A DNA stretch of 64,000 nt, taken from Pseudopithomyces maydicus. Its lineage: Eukaryota; Ascomycota; Dothideomycetes; Pleosporales; Didymosphaeriaceae. The number at the start of each line of letters is the position of its first letter. Position 1 is the first letter of the stretch. Shown piece after piece: positions 23,277 through 35,237 of this stretch. The translations under genes and the position numbers were made by a program. The notes beneath the pieces are model-generated. The model was not told where the DNA came from. It did not search any database and worked only from the letters and a program-made list of their open reading frames with translations. The DNA lies in contig JANTUC010000017.1 of NCBI GenBank assembly GCA_026873275.1, positions 434,001 through 498,000 on the forward strand, in the 5' to 3' direction.

Positions 23277-24239
23277 GATGGAGGAAGGAAAAGATCAGAT
23301 ATAAGACAAAGTATCAGCGACACTATCGGACCATTATGCGCAGGGTATAAGTGGTGGTGGTGATGTTGCGTTTCCCCGTGCTTTCAGCTATTGTGATGTT
23401 GCCAATGTTAACGTTCGCCGCAATCTGCCAAGACGGGCTTGCGGGTTTAGGCTAGTCTCGAGCAACATGAGGCTCCCTACACGGTGCCAGTGTGGCCCGC
23501 GGGCTTCTTTCTCGCACGTGCGCACTCTTTAGTGCACTCCACATGTTAGCAGTGAATGAATCCATCTCACGATTCTGACCTTACAGCTTGTGACTAGTTC
23601 ACGATGCGGGGTCAGCCGCCGTAGTATACCTAAATTATTCCCTAACTAATCTCTCGATCCCTATTTGTACTCCCCTGCATACATATGTACATGGAGGTAC
23701 GTAAGTGGGCAATACCCCATATGATTCGTTGAGTCTGTGTAATCATTTGTTTCATCTGAAAAGGTTCTATCATACACTATGGGATGTAGCTTTTATAGTG
23801 ATTACACATGTTTGCTGCTCTCAAAATAACGATGCACATGCCTTAGTTGCTTGAGACTCATAACGTAGGCAATGAGACCATCAGTAGAATACAATCATAT
23901 CACGAATAGAGTGCTACTCACTCCCGCAAAAAGCCTTCTCGCACATCGATGAAACTTAACATAACGATTATGGAAAGATCATGTTGGTATATTGCCCAGA
24001 TAATTTCGGCAAAGAAAGTGCGGTAAGAAGCGCAACTCCTGATACTGTTGACTTTCATTCGAAGATCTATATAGTAAGCGCATTTAACTATATCCTAAGA
24101 TTCTGAACGCCATAAATAATCCCTAGGGATACGAAAGGATATGTAAAATCATGTTGGTCATATAATCATCCTCTTCCATCAACACAGCTCTAACTATACA
24201 CCTTTCGACCATGCGACACCCTGCTCCAGATGCAAAGAT
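23277..24239. other. Intergenic, AT-rich
   Basis: Upstream flank of APM1 and 3' flank of the GPI protein gene. 23600-24200 is clearly AT-rich with no open frame of note. Confidence 0.5.
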
Positions 24240-25043
24240 TTACAAGAAGATGGCGACCGCACCACCGATTGCTGCTAATGCTGGTGCCATTGTCCTCATT
24301 GGTGCCCCGCCTTGACTTCCTGGGCTGCCTGTCGTCCCACTGCCACCTGTACTGTCTGCCTGGGCAACTTGTACACCGAATTGCGTAGCCGTGGTCTGAA
24401 CACCGCTTACAGTGGTAGTAATGACATTAGTTGCCGTTGTGCTCACCGTACATCCAGCCCAGTTCGTCCACGGTGCGTCGGTGCTCCAAGGGCCCTCAGT
24501 CCATCCAGGCCAATCTGATCCTGGACAAGCGCTACCTCCCCACCACTGCGTCCACGGTCCATTCCGCCACGCACTGTTCGACTGCCAGTTAGAAGGTCCC
24601 CAGCTGTTTGAGCCCCAAGGTCCCCAACCGTCGGTTCCACCCCAGTGACCGCCATTGGGAGGCCCGTGGCCACCTGGACCGTAGCCGCCCGGGTTGTAAC
24701 CTCCCCAAGGACCAGCACCTGGGCCATACGCAGAGGCTGGCCAGGAAAAGCCGGCAGATTGAATGGAGCGGTAGATAGAAGTCCAAGCACCAGGGTTGGT
24801 GGAAAAAGGCGGGGGGATGAACGTAGGTCCATCTGTGACTTGGGAGGCAGCTGGTACAGTAGAGGTTGCATCGGCTGTGCTATCCGTCGAAGAACCATCA
24901 GAGGGATCGGGTAAGACACCGCTGGGAATCAGCGAGCGCACCTCGCTTGGAATAAGGGAAGTGAAGTCGGATGGAATTTCGGTGCGTTGCGCCTGAATGG
25001 TGGCGCCCGCTGCAATGGCGACACTGATCAGTGTGAGCCTCAT
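24240..25043 (-). CDS. Secreted Gly/Trp-rich GPI-anchored protein
   Basis: A single exon of 267 aa. Residues 1-18 are a signal peptide (MRLTLISVAIAAGATIQA). A Ser/Thr/Asp-rich segment follows. Residues of about 100-195 are extremely rich in Gly, Trp, Pro and Asn, with repeated short blocks such as GPWGGYNPGGYGPGG and WGPWGSNSWGPSNWQ. There are two Cys, at SACPGSD and WAGCTV. A Ser/Thr-rich stretch leads to a C-terminal hydrophobic tail (ALAAIGGAVAIFL) after small residues, typical of a GPI signal. It is probably a cell-wall or plasma-membrane surface protein. The many Trp residues suggest adhesive or aggregating behaviour, but that is inference. No enzyme domain is seen. Confidence 0.8.
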   Translation of the reverse strand: MRLTLISVAIAAGATIQAQRTEIPSDFTSLIPSEVRSLIPSGVLPDPSDGSSTDSTADATSTVPAASQVTDGPTFIPPPFSTNPGAWTSIYRSIQSAGFSWPASAYGPGAGPWGGYNPGGYGPGGHGPPNGGHWGGTDGWGPWGSNSWGPSNWQSNSAWRNGPWTQWWGGSACPGSDWPGWTEGPWSTDAPWTNWAGCTVSTTATNVITTTVSGVQTTATQFGVQVAQADSTGGSGTTGSPGSQGGAPMRTMAPALAAIGGAVAIFL

Positions 25044-26644
25044 GGCGAGAGTACCGGTTGGAAACGACTATATCTCTTTCTTCGAAAATCGAGAAACTGT
25101 AGATTTCAAGAGGATGGTACCAAGTGTATCAATTCAAAATTCAGAGTCTAAATGACTGGGAATGATTGCCACGTGTTGATCGAAATAGGCACTGCGTACA
25201 TGGAAACAGAACTTGATATAAATGCTCAACCACGCGGCCTCTCTCACAATTGGCCACACCGATGTTCGTCATCGACCTTACTCCGGAGGGGTCCCGTGGG
25301 GCGCAGAAGTTCTGCCCATCACACCTGCCACACGTTGTCGTCCAACGACAGAGAAGTACCACACGAGAGCTGGCTATCCTAATGACGCGTCACCTCTATT
25401 ACCATTTGCCTGCTCACAGGGCTAGCCACAAATGCTCCTCAGGTAAGCTCGTGGGCGTAAAGAGCATGCAAGTCAGCCTCCGGCTCTTCAATTCTTTGCC
25501 GAACGATTTAGAAACGGTAAAACGGGCACGGAGATTGGTTCGCTCTAGATTACAGTGGGGAAATCTTGAAGAGTAGCGTGGTATGGCGTACATGCGTACT
25601 GTCTGAGAAGTCATGGGAGGCGTTGCGTCGGAGAATAGTGCGGGGAGAAACCCCGGGTACAACACGCGTCATGCGACAGCCACGCGTATTACAACACCTT
25701 GCCAATCAAATTATCAGAATTGACGAGAGGAAGCACGTATTCGGTAAGCTGTGCCAAGGTGTTCAAGAGCGGTGGTTTCCTGGGTGTGACTGATTGGGGT
25801 CGGAAGAAGCATCGGCATCTACAACCACCGATATGCATCAGATCGATGAACGAATTGCCAATATAGGCAAGTAAGCTTAAATGTTACAAGCAATGACAGC
25901 TGGATGAGATACGCATCTGAACCATAAGTTCGATATGTTAGCAAGACAGCGTACATGAGTCATGATCATCCTTTTCTCGTCGATCAAGGTCTGGAAATAG
26001 TCTACGTTGATCTTCCAGCCACCACGAACCTCCCCCAATGGATCCAACAGAATACCCGATAACCATAACTATAAAACATAAAATTTTTGTAAGTCGTTGA
26101 ACAGCCACGTAGTAAGCATTGCATCAAGTAAAATCTTCACTTTGCTGCTTATCTGTCTGTCATGTCGTTCGTTCTTGAAGCCCGGCGCCAAAGACCAATG
26201 ATGGACCTGGGAGCTTGGCTGACAGGTTTGGTTTATATTTTAGGTAGGAGCACGAAAGGCAGTTCTTGTAAAAACATCAATTATGGCTTGGATTTCAAGT
26301 AAATTGTTGGCCATGTGGTTGTATCTCAAGGTGGAATTGCCTAACGCGTCAAGCAACATAAAATACATCGGTGTGAGACAGTTCAATGATTGTAGTTGCA
26401 TAGTTGTAAATGAAATTTGGGCCTTAGAGTTACCCAAAAAAGATCATGGTACTTAATAATGGGTGTGAAGTTGAAGTTCGTTACTACCTGGGCATTGCCG
26501 CCATCGGGCATCTAATCGCCGAGCCATCTCCGCCATGCCGTGGGAATCAGACCACTTTCGTCACCAGCATCACAGAAAAACATTGCCGCAAGGTTCCCGA
26601 CCTCGCTTCCAATTAACCCAAACGACCTTTGTCACATTTTCGCA
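25044..26644. other. 1.6-kb gene-free stretch
   Basis: Upstream region of the GPI protein and leader of the DUF4748 gene. No supported gene or RNA was found. Several open frames of 65-108 codons have no coding character. Confidence 0.5.
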
Positions 26645-27198
26645 ATGAACACCGTAAGTATTTCCCTTTCGTGACGCCACAAAACTAACAGCAGCAGATC
26701 AAATCAGTATAGTATGTCACCGCAAACCTCACCGAGCTTACCACGCTCATTCCCTGTTCCCTCTGCCCTCCGATAAACCACCACCATACTATCCTGAAGG
26801 GGCCATACTGATTAAGTAACAGCTACGGCTGGGGCACGCTCATCGTAGCGGGCGGCGGCGCCTATTACTTCGCCAAACGCAGCATCAACGCGGACCGCGC
26901 GCAGAAAGCCGAGATCGACGCGCAGAAGCGCATGGCACAGTACCAGCTCGAGCAGGCGTACAACCAGCAAGCGCCAATCACACCCAAGCCGACGCCCTCG
27001 AACATGCCCTCCTACGCTGGGAAGCCGTACACGCCACCTGCGCCGAAGAGCGTTACGAGCGAGCTAGGGAAGAGGCGGGGAGAAATGAGCGAGGACAAGG
27101 ACTGGCACACGGCGGACGACCATTCGGGTAGCCCTAGCCAGGAGGGAACGGAGCCAGCACCGACAAGGCATGCGCCAGAGGATGCGGAGGGAGGATGA
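26645..27198 (+). CDS. DUF4748-type small membrane protein
   Basis: Three exons, 26645-26653, 26698-26711 and 26823-27198, give 132 aa. The middle exon is only 14 nt. It is preceded by three tandem CAG acceptors (91, 94 and 97 in 26691-26697) and followed by a consensus GTATGT donor. Only this arrangement puts the first codons in frame with exon 3. The protein begins with MNTIKSVYYGWGTLIVAGGG, then AYYFAKRSINADR: a single N-terminal membrane helix and a basic flank, as in the fungal DUF4748 family. The rest is charged and disordered (Pro/Ser/Glu). Topology suggests a tail exposed to one side of a membrane; a mitochondrial location is a guess. Function is unknown. Confidence 0.8.
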
Positions 27199-27615
27199 AG
27201 GAAAAGAGCAAGTATGAGGCGAGTGACGTATACAGGAGTAGGAAGGGGGATCGATTCTCGTGAGCGATTGGGGCTTCAAGAGGGAAGGAATTGCACTACG
27301 ATCCGGCGCATTGAATTCAATGATTGCGTAAGGATCGATAGAGGGTGAAACGAAGAGATTGTACACAGCTGTAATATATCACGAGCTACGGCCCAAGGAA
27401 ACCATTTGAATGGTGGAATGGCAATCAATATTCCACTCTATATAAGCAGTGGCCCTTGTTTTGTTTATTAAGGTCCACGAGAGATCTAGCATGTCCAAAC
27501 ATAAGATCAATGCCAACAAAATCCTGAACTCCAACGCAGTATATCTGGGTATAATGCGACATCTGACCGTCACGTATGCAACTATCGTCCAATCGTTCTG
27601 CAACTCTTCGCCCAC
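27199..27615. other. Short convergent intergenic region
   Basis: 3' flanks of the DUF4748 gene (plus) and POM34 (minus). No feature seen. Confidence 0.5.
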
Positions 27616-28541
27616 TCAGTTGAACAGGTTGCTCCTTGGACTGTCTCTGCGCTTCTCATACAGCCACTTGTTGTTCAACCCCACGCTCGCCTTCCCGGTG
27701 CTCGGTGTCGGCGTGCTGGGTGCCCCGCTCGAGCTGCTGAAGCCGCTTTCCGCAAACAAGCTGCCGCTGGGTGTGTTTCCTCCAAAGCTCATCCTCTTGT
27801 TGACCGAGGCGCCGTTGACCGCCTTTTGGTATAACGGGCTTCCCATGCTGGAGGAGAAGGGCGAGTTTGACATGCTGGCGCGAGGGCTGCCGGAGAGCGG
27901 GGATTGCGAGTGGTCACCTTGTGCGCTGAAGCTGCCCCGGGGAGTAGACTTCTGGTAGCGCGGCGGGGTCACATAGTTCGGTGAAGCATATGCAGAGCCT
28001 GGTGTCTGTGGAACTGAAACGCCTGGTTTTAAGCCCATGGCCTGCCGTTGTGAGGGTGTGAGAGCAATGTCGGCGATGTCGTCGGGGTAGTATCGGCGCA
28101 CAAGAGGCATGAAGGCACGGGCGATGTTGTAGAGGAAGATGACGCGAAGGACTAGTATGATCCACGAATCGGCATTGTATGGGAGATTGCGGAACAAAGC
28201 AAAAAGCGGTTTGCTGCGACGCACGTTAGCAACAGGCAAAAGCTAGTCAGACGTGGGCACACGTACAACAGTATCCGCAGGAGCGCGACTTTTGCGATAA
28301 CGGAAGGCGCGAGGAGCGAGCCGCCCAGCAGGACACCGTTGGTGACGATGACCCTCACGTTGCGCTCGTCGAATGTTGTCGCATACTGGCGACGAGCGAT
28401 CTCGTCGAACTGGGGATGCTTCCACTTGCCGGGCGTGGCAGCCTCCTGCTCGGGCTGGGCGAGGGGCGTCACGGGTGCGGAGCTGGGGGTCCTGGGAGTC
28501 GCTGGGGCATAGCCCTGGGCTGTCCGGGTGAGCTGGCTCAT
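27616..28541 (-). CDS. POM34: Nuclear pore membrane protein Pom34
   Basis: Two exons, 28541-28267 and 28213-27616, join in phase 2 across a 53-nt intron (donor GTACGT, branch GCTAAC, acceptor GCAG) to 290 aa. Pom34 is a pore-membrane nucleoporin that helps anchor the complex in the nuclear envelope. Two membrane segments are visible: VRVIVTNGVLLGGSLLAPSV with its continuation, and NADSWIILVLRVIFLYNIARA. Between them lies the LFKPLFALFRNLPYN motif rebuilt by the splice, followed by the conserved RRYYPDDIADIALTPSQR. The C-terminal 150 residues are Ser/Pro/Gly-rich with SPF and FGG-like dipeptides but no true FG repeat array. It shares a 369-bp divergent promoter with the next gene. Confidence 0.88.
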
Positions 28542-28910
28542 GGCGGGCGGTTGCTAGGCGGTGGCTCCAATGTTTACACTGCCAAAAGGGCCAATGCGAG
28601 GCAATTGAGGATCGCCGAAGTGGAAGGCGTGGCGTGTGTGTCTGTGAGTCCCTGCGCTGTCAGTCGTTAGTAGTTAGTGGCCGGCGGTCGAGGTGGAACT
28701 CTATGCAAACATGTTGAGGGTTGTGGAGAAAGCGTGCGACGGCGAGCTGCCGCTTTGTTTTCACGCCCTTGGCACTTCCGCTGGCTGCTGCGGAGCTGTG
28801 GCCCGGGCGGCACCTCCCTGCCAACGACCCCACCTGGGCCACCACCATCGTCAGCACATGTAGTCCGACCTTGATTCCTCCTCCTACTGCGTTCCCTTCA
28901 ACGTACAAGT
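28542..28910. promoter_or_regulatory. Divergent promoter between POM34 and AMP-binding gene
   Basis: The 369-bp interval separates two start codons facing away from each other. It must hold both promoters. No TATA box is obvious. A GC-rich patch lies near 28740-28850. Confidence 0.5.
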
Positions 28911-30714
28911 ATGGCAGGCCTTGTGGAGCAGCTCGATGCTCTTGTTGCCGAGCTTCTGGCCGGCTGGAACACCTACACCACTGCCCTGCTTGTCGGCCTG
29001 CTCGGATTCATCGGCTGGGTCGTCTACGACACACAGGATTCGGACACGCACCCGCTTCTGCTCGCCAGGCAGTCCCAGCCCTCGTATGTGAGGCAGCCGA
29101 AGGAATCAGCCGTCTACCGCTCGCCAGAAACCCCGCATGGCTGTAAGATGAGCGTCTGCATACCGAAGCTACCCCGCCGCTGACGTTGAACAGATCCCCT
29201 ACGCACCGGCCTTGGGGTGAAGCCGCCGGGTACGCCCATGTATACTTCCGGACGCGATGGTGACCTTCGAGACATCTGGCGCCGTGTCACTGGCGAGATC
29301 CCGCTCGAGAAGGGTGCTTCGTCCAGCGGCACAGCCCACATCATGACCGTGTTTGGCAAGGAAGCCGTCACTGACCACAAGATCGCCGACATCACCAAGG
29401 AGATCACTGTTGTTGGAAAGCATCTGAATGACCATGGGGCAAAACGAGTAGCCATCTACCTCCCCAACAGCCTGGAATTCCTCGTGGCCCTGTTTGCCGG
29501 CGCCTTCTACGACTTCGTCCCCATCCTGATCCCGTACAACCAGCCTCATCAGACTCTGGTCGAACTCCTCGCCAAGACCAATGCCGACTCTCTGATTGCT
29601 GAGGCTGGCTCTATTCCCCTCGCTGATGTGGGCAAAGGTGTCCCAGGTCTACGACAAGTCATATGGACCGTAGAGAAGACGAGCAGACACATGGACTGGA
29701 ACGAGGTCCCTGAAGGCATTGGAGGCAAGATCGACGTGTCTGTCTGGCATCAGCTTGTCCAAGATCAGAAGAACGGCAGTACCCAACTTCCTCAAGACGC
29801 AGGCAAAGCACCCAACCTTGTCTTTTTGTGGCAGGAAGCCGTTGGCAAACCGGCGGAGATTGTTGAATTCACTCAACAAAATCTCGCCGCGGGTACTTCG
29901 GCTCTTATGTCTGCACTTCCTAGCCCGCAGCGCTTCAATTCCTCTGACACGTTTCTTCCGGCCGATACATTCACTAACTCATACACGCTTTGTCTGACGT
30001 TAGCTGCGCTGTTCACCCACGCTACCGTCATCATCAACTCGGTGGCTGGGCCTGGGGTTGATCTTACCCTTGCTACACGGTCCATTGCACCTACGATTAC
30101 TGTTGTCTCTGCCGAGACTGCCGCCCAGCTTCACAACACTACTACCACGTCCATTACGAGCAGCTTGAAGAAGTTTGCTCACTACCTTGAGTCGAGGGTT
30201 TTGACCGCTGGACGTTTTCCTACTGACTCCTTCTTGACGCGTCTTAATGCACCCACTCGAGCCAGTGTTGGCACCGCTCCAGGCAAGCTACGCCTGCTTT
30301 TCATCGCGGAGCGGGCTGGGTTGAATACGCCGCCCCTCAGCTCAGATGATCTTTCTGACCTTCGCATCTACACAAAGGCACGCACCATCTATGCTTTGAC
30401 CGCAGCAAAGGTTGCAGGCGCAGTTGCACAAACAAACATATACGATTATAGGAGGGGCGATACCCCATCCAATAAGCACAGTCACTTCGGCGTTCCACTG
30501 AGCTCTCTCGAGCTGAAGTTGAAAGATACCCCAACTCACAAGAATACTGACGAACGTTTTGCGGGAGAAATTGTCGTTTCGGGTGCATCTGTCGCGGGCG
30601 GAGAAACATCGCTTGGGGTCAACGGTAAGTGACGCATTCTATCTACACTGCGGATGTATCAACTGACATGGGGTAGGCACAATCAGAGAAGACAATGCTA
30701 TTGCTTATGTGTAG
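28911..30714 (+). CDS. Membrane-anchored AMP-binding (acyl-CoA synthetase-like) protein, degenerate
   Basis: Three exons, 28911-29142, 29194-30624 and 30677-30714, give 566 aa; the last exon is 38 nt. A membrane helix lies near residues 25-41 (ALLVGLLGFIGWVVYD). The body follows the ANL/AMP-binding plan: the segment KRVAIYLPNSLEFLVALFAGAFYDF matches the substrate-binding subdomain. The expected Ser/Thr/Gly-rich P-loop before the HxNL segment is replaced by NLVFLWQEAVGKPAEIVEF, followed by TQQNLAAG. The later adenylation signatures (YGxTE, TGD) are also not recognisable. It may therefore be a non-catalytic relative of long-chain acyl-CoA synthetases that keeps the fold. The frame is intact and splicing is clean, so this is probably not a pseudogene. 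Confidence 0.75.
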
Positions 30715-31251
30715 ATATGCGGTACCCACTGTAGCTTCCACTTTCGGCAGAATTTTAAGGATAGATGTTCTCTTACCAAACATATTCTGAAATGTGCAAT
30801 CGTCGGTTGTTGTGTGCTTACGTTTGCCAGCATGACAATTTGCGCATTTCTAACAGGACCCGAGTCACATAGCAGCCCAACCAATGTATGCATGCCCTCA
30901 AACCTTTCTGGATTCCTACACATCTTGCTTGCACAGTATCTGAAGGTAGGGTTCAGATGAACATTTCTCCGCGTTCATCGAGGTCTAGACGTGGATCTTG
31001 CATCGTCTGGGGAAGTCTGGGTTTTAGTGCGTCGATGGCTTGGAAATACCCACTTTGTTACCGGGGTCTTATCTAGTATTCATTATCTTATCGCGCTCGA
31101 CAGGGATCGGTAGCTGGTAGCCGGTAGCAAGAGCAGTTCCAATGTTGGGATAAGATCCCAGACGTGAAATAAAGTCCCAGCTGTCCTGCATCTAGCATGC
31201 AGCGGTCTCTTGCACTACCAAGACCTTGAAATAAGATTGCCATACACAAAT
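30715..31251. other. Intergenic
   Basis: 3' flank of the AMP-binding gene and leader of the NCS1 permease. No gene seen. Confidence 0.5.
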
Positions 31252-33145
31252 ATGGCTGTATTCAAGCGGCCTCATTTCAAAGTCGATCAGCCCAAATCAG
31301 CCTTTGCTGAAGGGAATCAGCGTTGGTGAGTTCTTTTCTGTACATGAAGCTGACCGAATATACTTTCACACGAGCGCCTCGTTACTATAAAGCAACTTCC
31401 ATAATCATCGGGGACTACTGTGTTCCTCCCCACTTTGCTTCACACAATAGGCGTGCTGGATGTAGCCAGACCATCCTCATCTAATTGGCTCGCTAGGACA
31501 AATAAAGACCTCGATCCCGTCCCAAAACACGCTCGTAAATGGGGTGTAACATCCTTTATCGCCTACTGGGTATCGGACGCTTTCAACGCGGCAACATGGC
31601 AGTTCGCCGCTGGCATGATCTCCATCGGGCTCTCCTGGCGTGAAGCTATCGGCATCGTCGCCCTAGCTTTCTTCATCGTATCCTTCGTTATCGCCCTAAA
31701 CGGCGCCATCGGCGTCATTCACCATGCTCCGTTTCCGGTCCTTGCCCGCGCCTCTTGGGGCTTCTGGGGCTCCTACATTGCGATCATCTCGCGTGCGATT
31801 CTCGCCATCTTTTGGTTTGCCATTCAAACTATGAATGGCGCCAATACTGTTCGTGTTATGCTCGGTGCCATCTGGCCTTCTTTTCTCACCCTTCCAAATC
31901 ATATTCCGGAGGAGCAGGGAATCGACACGAAGACGATGATTTCGTTTTTCTTGTTCTGGCTATTTCAGGTTCCGTTCTTGTACATGCATCCTAATAATTT
32001 GCGGTGGCTGTTCATGGTCAAAAGCGTTGTGGTACCTATCGCTTGGATCGCAATCCTGGTGTGGGCATTTGTGGCAACAGATGGTGGAGGGCACTTGTTC
32101 ACGCAGAAGAGTGAGATCAAAGGGAGTGCGTACAGCTGGGCATTCCTCTCCTCTTTGACGAGCGTTATTGGAAATTATGCTACGCTGAGTGTCAACCAGG
32201 TATGGTCGTTCCCATGCCTCTTCTTGGGTCAAGATGTGTTGACAAGTAGCTGTACAGGCCGACTTTTCCCGTTACTCAAAAGTGAGCGTCAAATGGCAGA
32301 TCATCTACGTCCCATTCCTACCGATCATATTCACATTTATATCATTTATCGGTATAGCATCCTCGTCCGCCGGTGCTGCTCGCTACGGCACTCTAGAGTG
32401 GGATCCTATGGCTCTGATATCACACTGGTCCTCCCGCTCATGTCGATTCTTCGCTGCATTCTCCTTCGCGCTTGCCGCGCTCGGTGTGAACATTTCTGCA
32501 AACTCACTCTCTGCAGCCAACGACCTCACCGCTCTGTTCCCACAGTATGTTAACATCCGCCGCGGACAGCTTTTGTGTGCAGTGATCGCGTGGGCACTTG
32601 TTCCATGGAAGATCCTCAAGAGCGCAGGCAGCTTTCTTAATTTCATGTCAGCGTACGCCGTGTTCTTGGGGCCGATTGCAGCAATTATGGTGTTTGATTT
32701 TTACTGGGTACACAAGAGAAAGTACGATACATTGGCGCTGTATCAACCGAAAGGAATATATCAATACTGGTATGGTATCAACTGGCGAGCAGTGGTAGCT
32801 TTTCTAGTTGGTGTTGCACCAAATATGCCCGGATTCATCAATTCAATCAACCCCGGAATTGATGTTGGCGTAGGCAATAGACCATATACTTTCGGATGGT
32901 TGCTGGGCTTCGTCGGGACGAGTATCGTGTACGTGGCGTTGAGTGCGATCTGGAAACCGAACGAGACGATGATTGAGAGAGCGATCCTTCCAGATGAAGT
33001 ATACGAGAACAACGGGTTCGATGAAGGGGTCAGTATTGGGGACAGTGGAAGCGGGGAAGAAGGTGTTGAACGATCGGAGAAAGGGGGTGGAAGGGAAGAC
33101 TGGAGAGAATGCTGTAAGCCTGAAGGGATGCGGTTATGCGGATAA
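31252..33145 (+). CDS. NCS1 family nucleobase/cation symporter
   Basis: Three exons, 31252-31325, 31497-32199 and 32258-33145, give 554 aa. The first intron was chosen so that exon 1 ends ...EGNQRW and exon 2 continues TNKDLDPVP, the motif that opens NCS1 transporters. A shorter intron ending at 31450 would be out of phase. About twelve membrane segments follow. Family signatures include AYWVSDAFNAATWQFAAGM in helix 1, ARASWGFWG in helix 3 and LSVNQADFSRYS at the second splice junction. The C terminus is Glu/Gly-rich. NCS1 proteins move uracil, uridine, allantoin, purines or vitamins with protons or sodium. The Fur-like layout favours uracil/allantoin-type substrates, but the substrate cannot be fixed from sequence alone. 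Confidence 0.9.
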
Positions 33146-33699
33146 GCATAAAACGGTTAATACAGACAAGTAGCTAAAAGGTGCAAAGTATACATAATCA
33201 AGACTTTGGTTTTTCAATGAGAGACAATAGAGTAAGGTAAACCTGATAGGTCGCTCGTGATACGGGGAAAACCTCAGTCATTCCAATATCGTCATGAAGA
33301 CGTAGACAGATCATGCTGGATCTAGCCAAAGGCAGACCAGACGCAACGAATCCATGGGAAACACCTGTTCACGCTGAAGACTGGCAGAATAACGTGGGAA
33401 ATCTTGAATCTAAAACAGATGACCCGAGTGATTGGAATGGGACAATCGACTAGTTCAAATCACGTTTGTTATACTCTAGCCATCCAAACAATGTGATATA
33501 TCTTGTGACTTGCATGCAACACTCACCATACCATCAAACCGCTCACCTTTGAGAGACACGCTAGTGACCGCGTTTGAGCCAATCATGTGGCCTCATTTGT
33601 ATTACATAAGGGGGTTGGTTTACTTAGCGGGGTTTGAGGTCCATATATCAACACCTACTCGTCACTTTCTCTTCTATCAATACAAAGTCAAGCGCCAAT
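33146..33699. other. Intergenic
   Basis: 3' flank of the permease and promoter of the RNA exonuclease. No gene was found. Confidence 0.5.
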
Positions 33700-34951
33700 A
33701 TGAAGATTGACCGCATTCCCTTCTCAGAAAATTACCTGAAGCAGCTGCAAGGATTGATAGGAAGGAAAGATGATACTGGGCAGAATGATTTTGTGATGAA
33801 GCCGCTCACGGATGAGGAGTTGTTGCTGAGGCGGAGATGCCTAGGATGCGGCAAAGGTAATTCATCTTTACACAATATATACCGTAAATCTAATCCTTTG
33901 TAGCTTTGTCGCAGCTCAAAGGAAGGCAGAGGGCTCGTGCAAACCAGACACCCGCAACAAATGAGGCTGCCTACGCCAGCCCTGCAGAGGCAGCAACGCC
34001 CCAGCTCATCGACCCCGCAAAGCCAGCACCTACCCCACAGTTCATGTGCAAATTCCATCCCGGTGAAGTTATTCAGAAGGTACATTACTCTAGCCGCTCG
34101 TTTAGCCTTGTGTTTGTCACCTAATTTAATCATAGTACTGGACTTGTTGTCATCAACACTGCACAGCCGATCCATGCAGCGGTTCCGATTTCCATGATCC
34201 CCATGATGAGCCTCTCTCAGAGCTTTCTCGCCGTTACCAGTTACACTACACACCCATTGTACATGGTCGACATGGACCACAAGACGTCCGTGCAGCAGTC
34301 GCGCTGGACTGCGAGATGGGTACAGCAAAAAACGGAGACTCTGAGCTTATCAAAATCACTTTAATCGACTACTTCTCAGGCGAGATCCTGTTGAACTACA
34401 TTGTGGAGCCGGATGTGCCCATGCAACATCTGAACACTAGGTATTCAGGTATAACGTGGGGACAAATGAGAAATGCTCAGAGGAAGCGAGCATGCTTGAA
34501 GGCCACGAAAAGCGCGCGGAACGCAGTTTGGACATATGTTAATGAACATACTATTGTGGTCGGTCACGGCGTGAACAACGATTTGAGGGCGCTGAAGTGG
34601 ATTCATGAGAACGTGGTGGATTCTATGGTTATCGAGCGGAACAAAAAGAAGATAAGGGAAGAGAAAGAGGCATTAGCAAAGGAGGAGGCCGTCGCGAAAG
34701 CTAAGGCCGAGGGAACTTACGTGGAGCCGGTCGAGATTGAGGCGGTACCTGGGGCCGTTGATGGATATGCGGCGCCAGCTCAGAAGAAGAAGAAGAAAGG
34801 CGGGGACTTATCGCTGAAATTCCTAGCAGACGCACGTTTGGGCAGGAAGATACAGTTGGGCGATGGAACTACAGGTCACGACTCACTGGAAGATGCGGTC
34901 GCGGCACGAGACTTGGTGCATTGGCACATCGCCCATGCTGACGCCGAGTAA
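33700..34951 (+). CDS. DEDDh RNA exonuclease with zinc-binding N-terminal domain (Rex family)
   Basis: Three exons, 33700-33856, 33904-34079 and 34136-34951, give 382 aa. The N-terminal half has a cysteine/histidine module: CLGCGK, then CKFHPGE, then YWTCCHQHC with a following C and H, which probably binds zinc. The exonuclease domain starts at VALDCEMG (Exo I, D and E). Exo II is GHGVNNDLRALKW. The HDSLEDA motif supplies the His and last Asp of the DEDDh set. A Lys/Glu/Ala-rich insert and a KKKKK patch lie between motifs II and III. All catalytic residues are present. Yeast Rex1/Rex3/Rex4 trim 3' ends of rRNA, snRNA and RNase MRP RNA; the exact substrate here is uncertain. Confidence 0.88.
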
Positions 34952-35237
34952 CGGTCATGTTCGGAAGGCCTGTGAGTGCATACGTGATTGTACCCAATAG
35001 GGGATTTCCTTGAAGATGGTATTTACCCAGCGTTAGAGGTCGGATACACAAGTTTTGATTGTCTCTGCCTTTGGCATTTCATACCCACTTTATAGCGCTG
35101 TTAAGTTGTTTAGTCCAATTGTTCATAGCACTTTCTTTGGTGCTTCATTTCAACTTTGTATGAATCCTTTCCAAATCAAACAATTCGTGATGCAAGCATG
35201 TATGAAAATTTGGTTGTCCAGTCTCCATATCCGATCG

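Noticed and set aside
31423..31496. Longer exon 2 of the NCS1 gene starting at 31451 or from the frame at 31420
   Set aside because: The 31450 acceptor is out of phase with exon 1, and the upstream frame is closed by TAA at 31402; the 31497 acceptor rebuilds the NCS1 motif.
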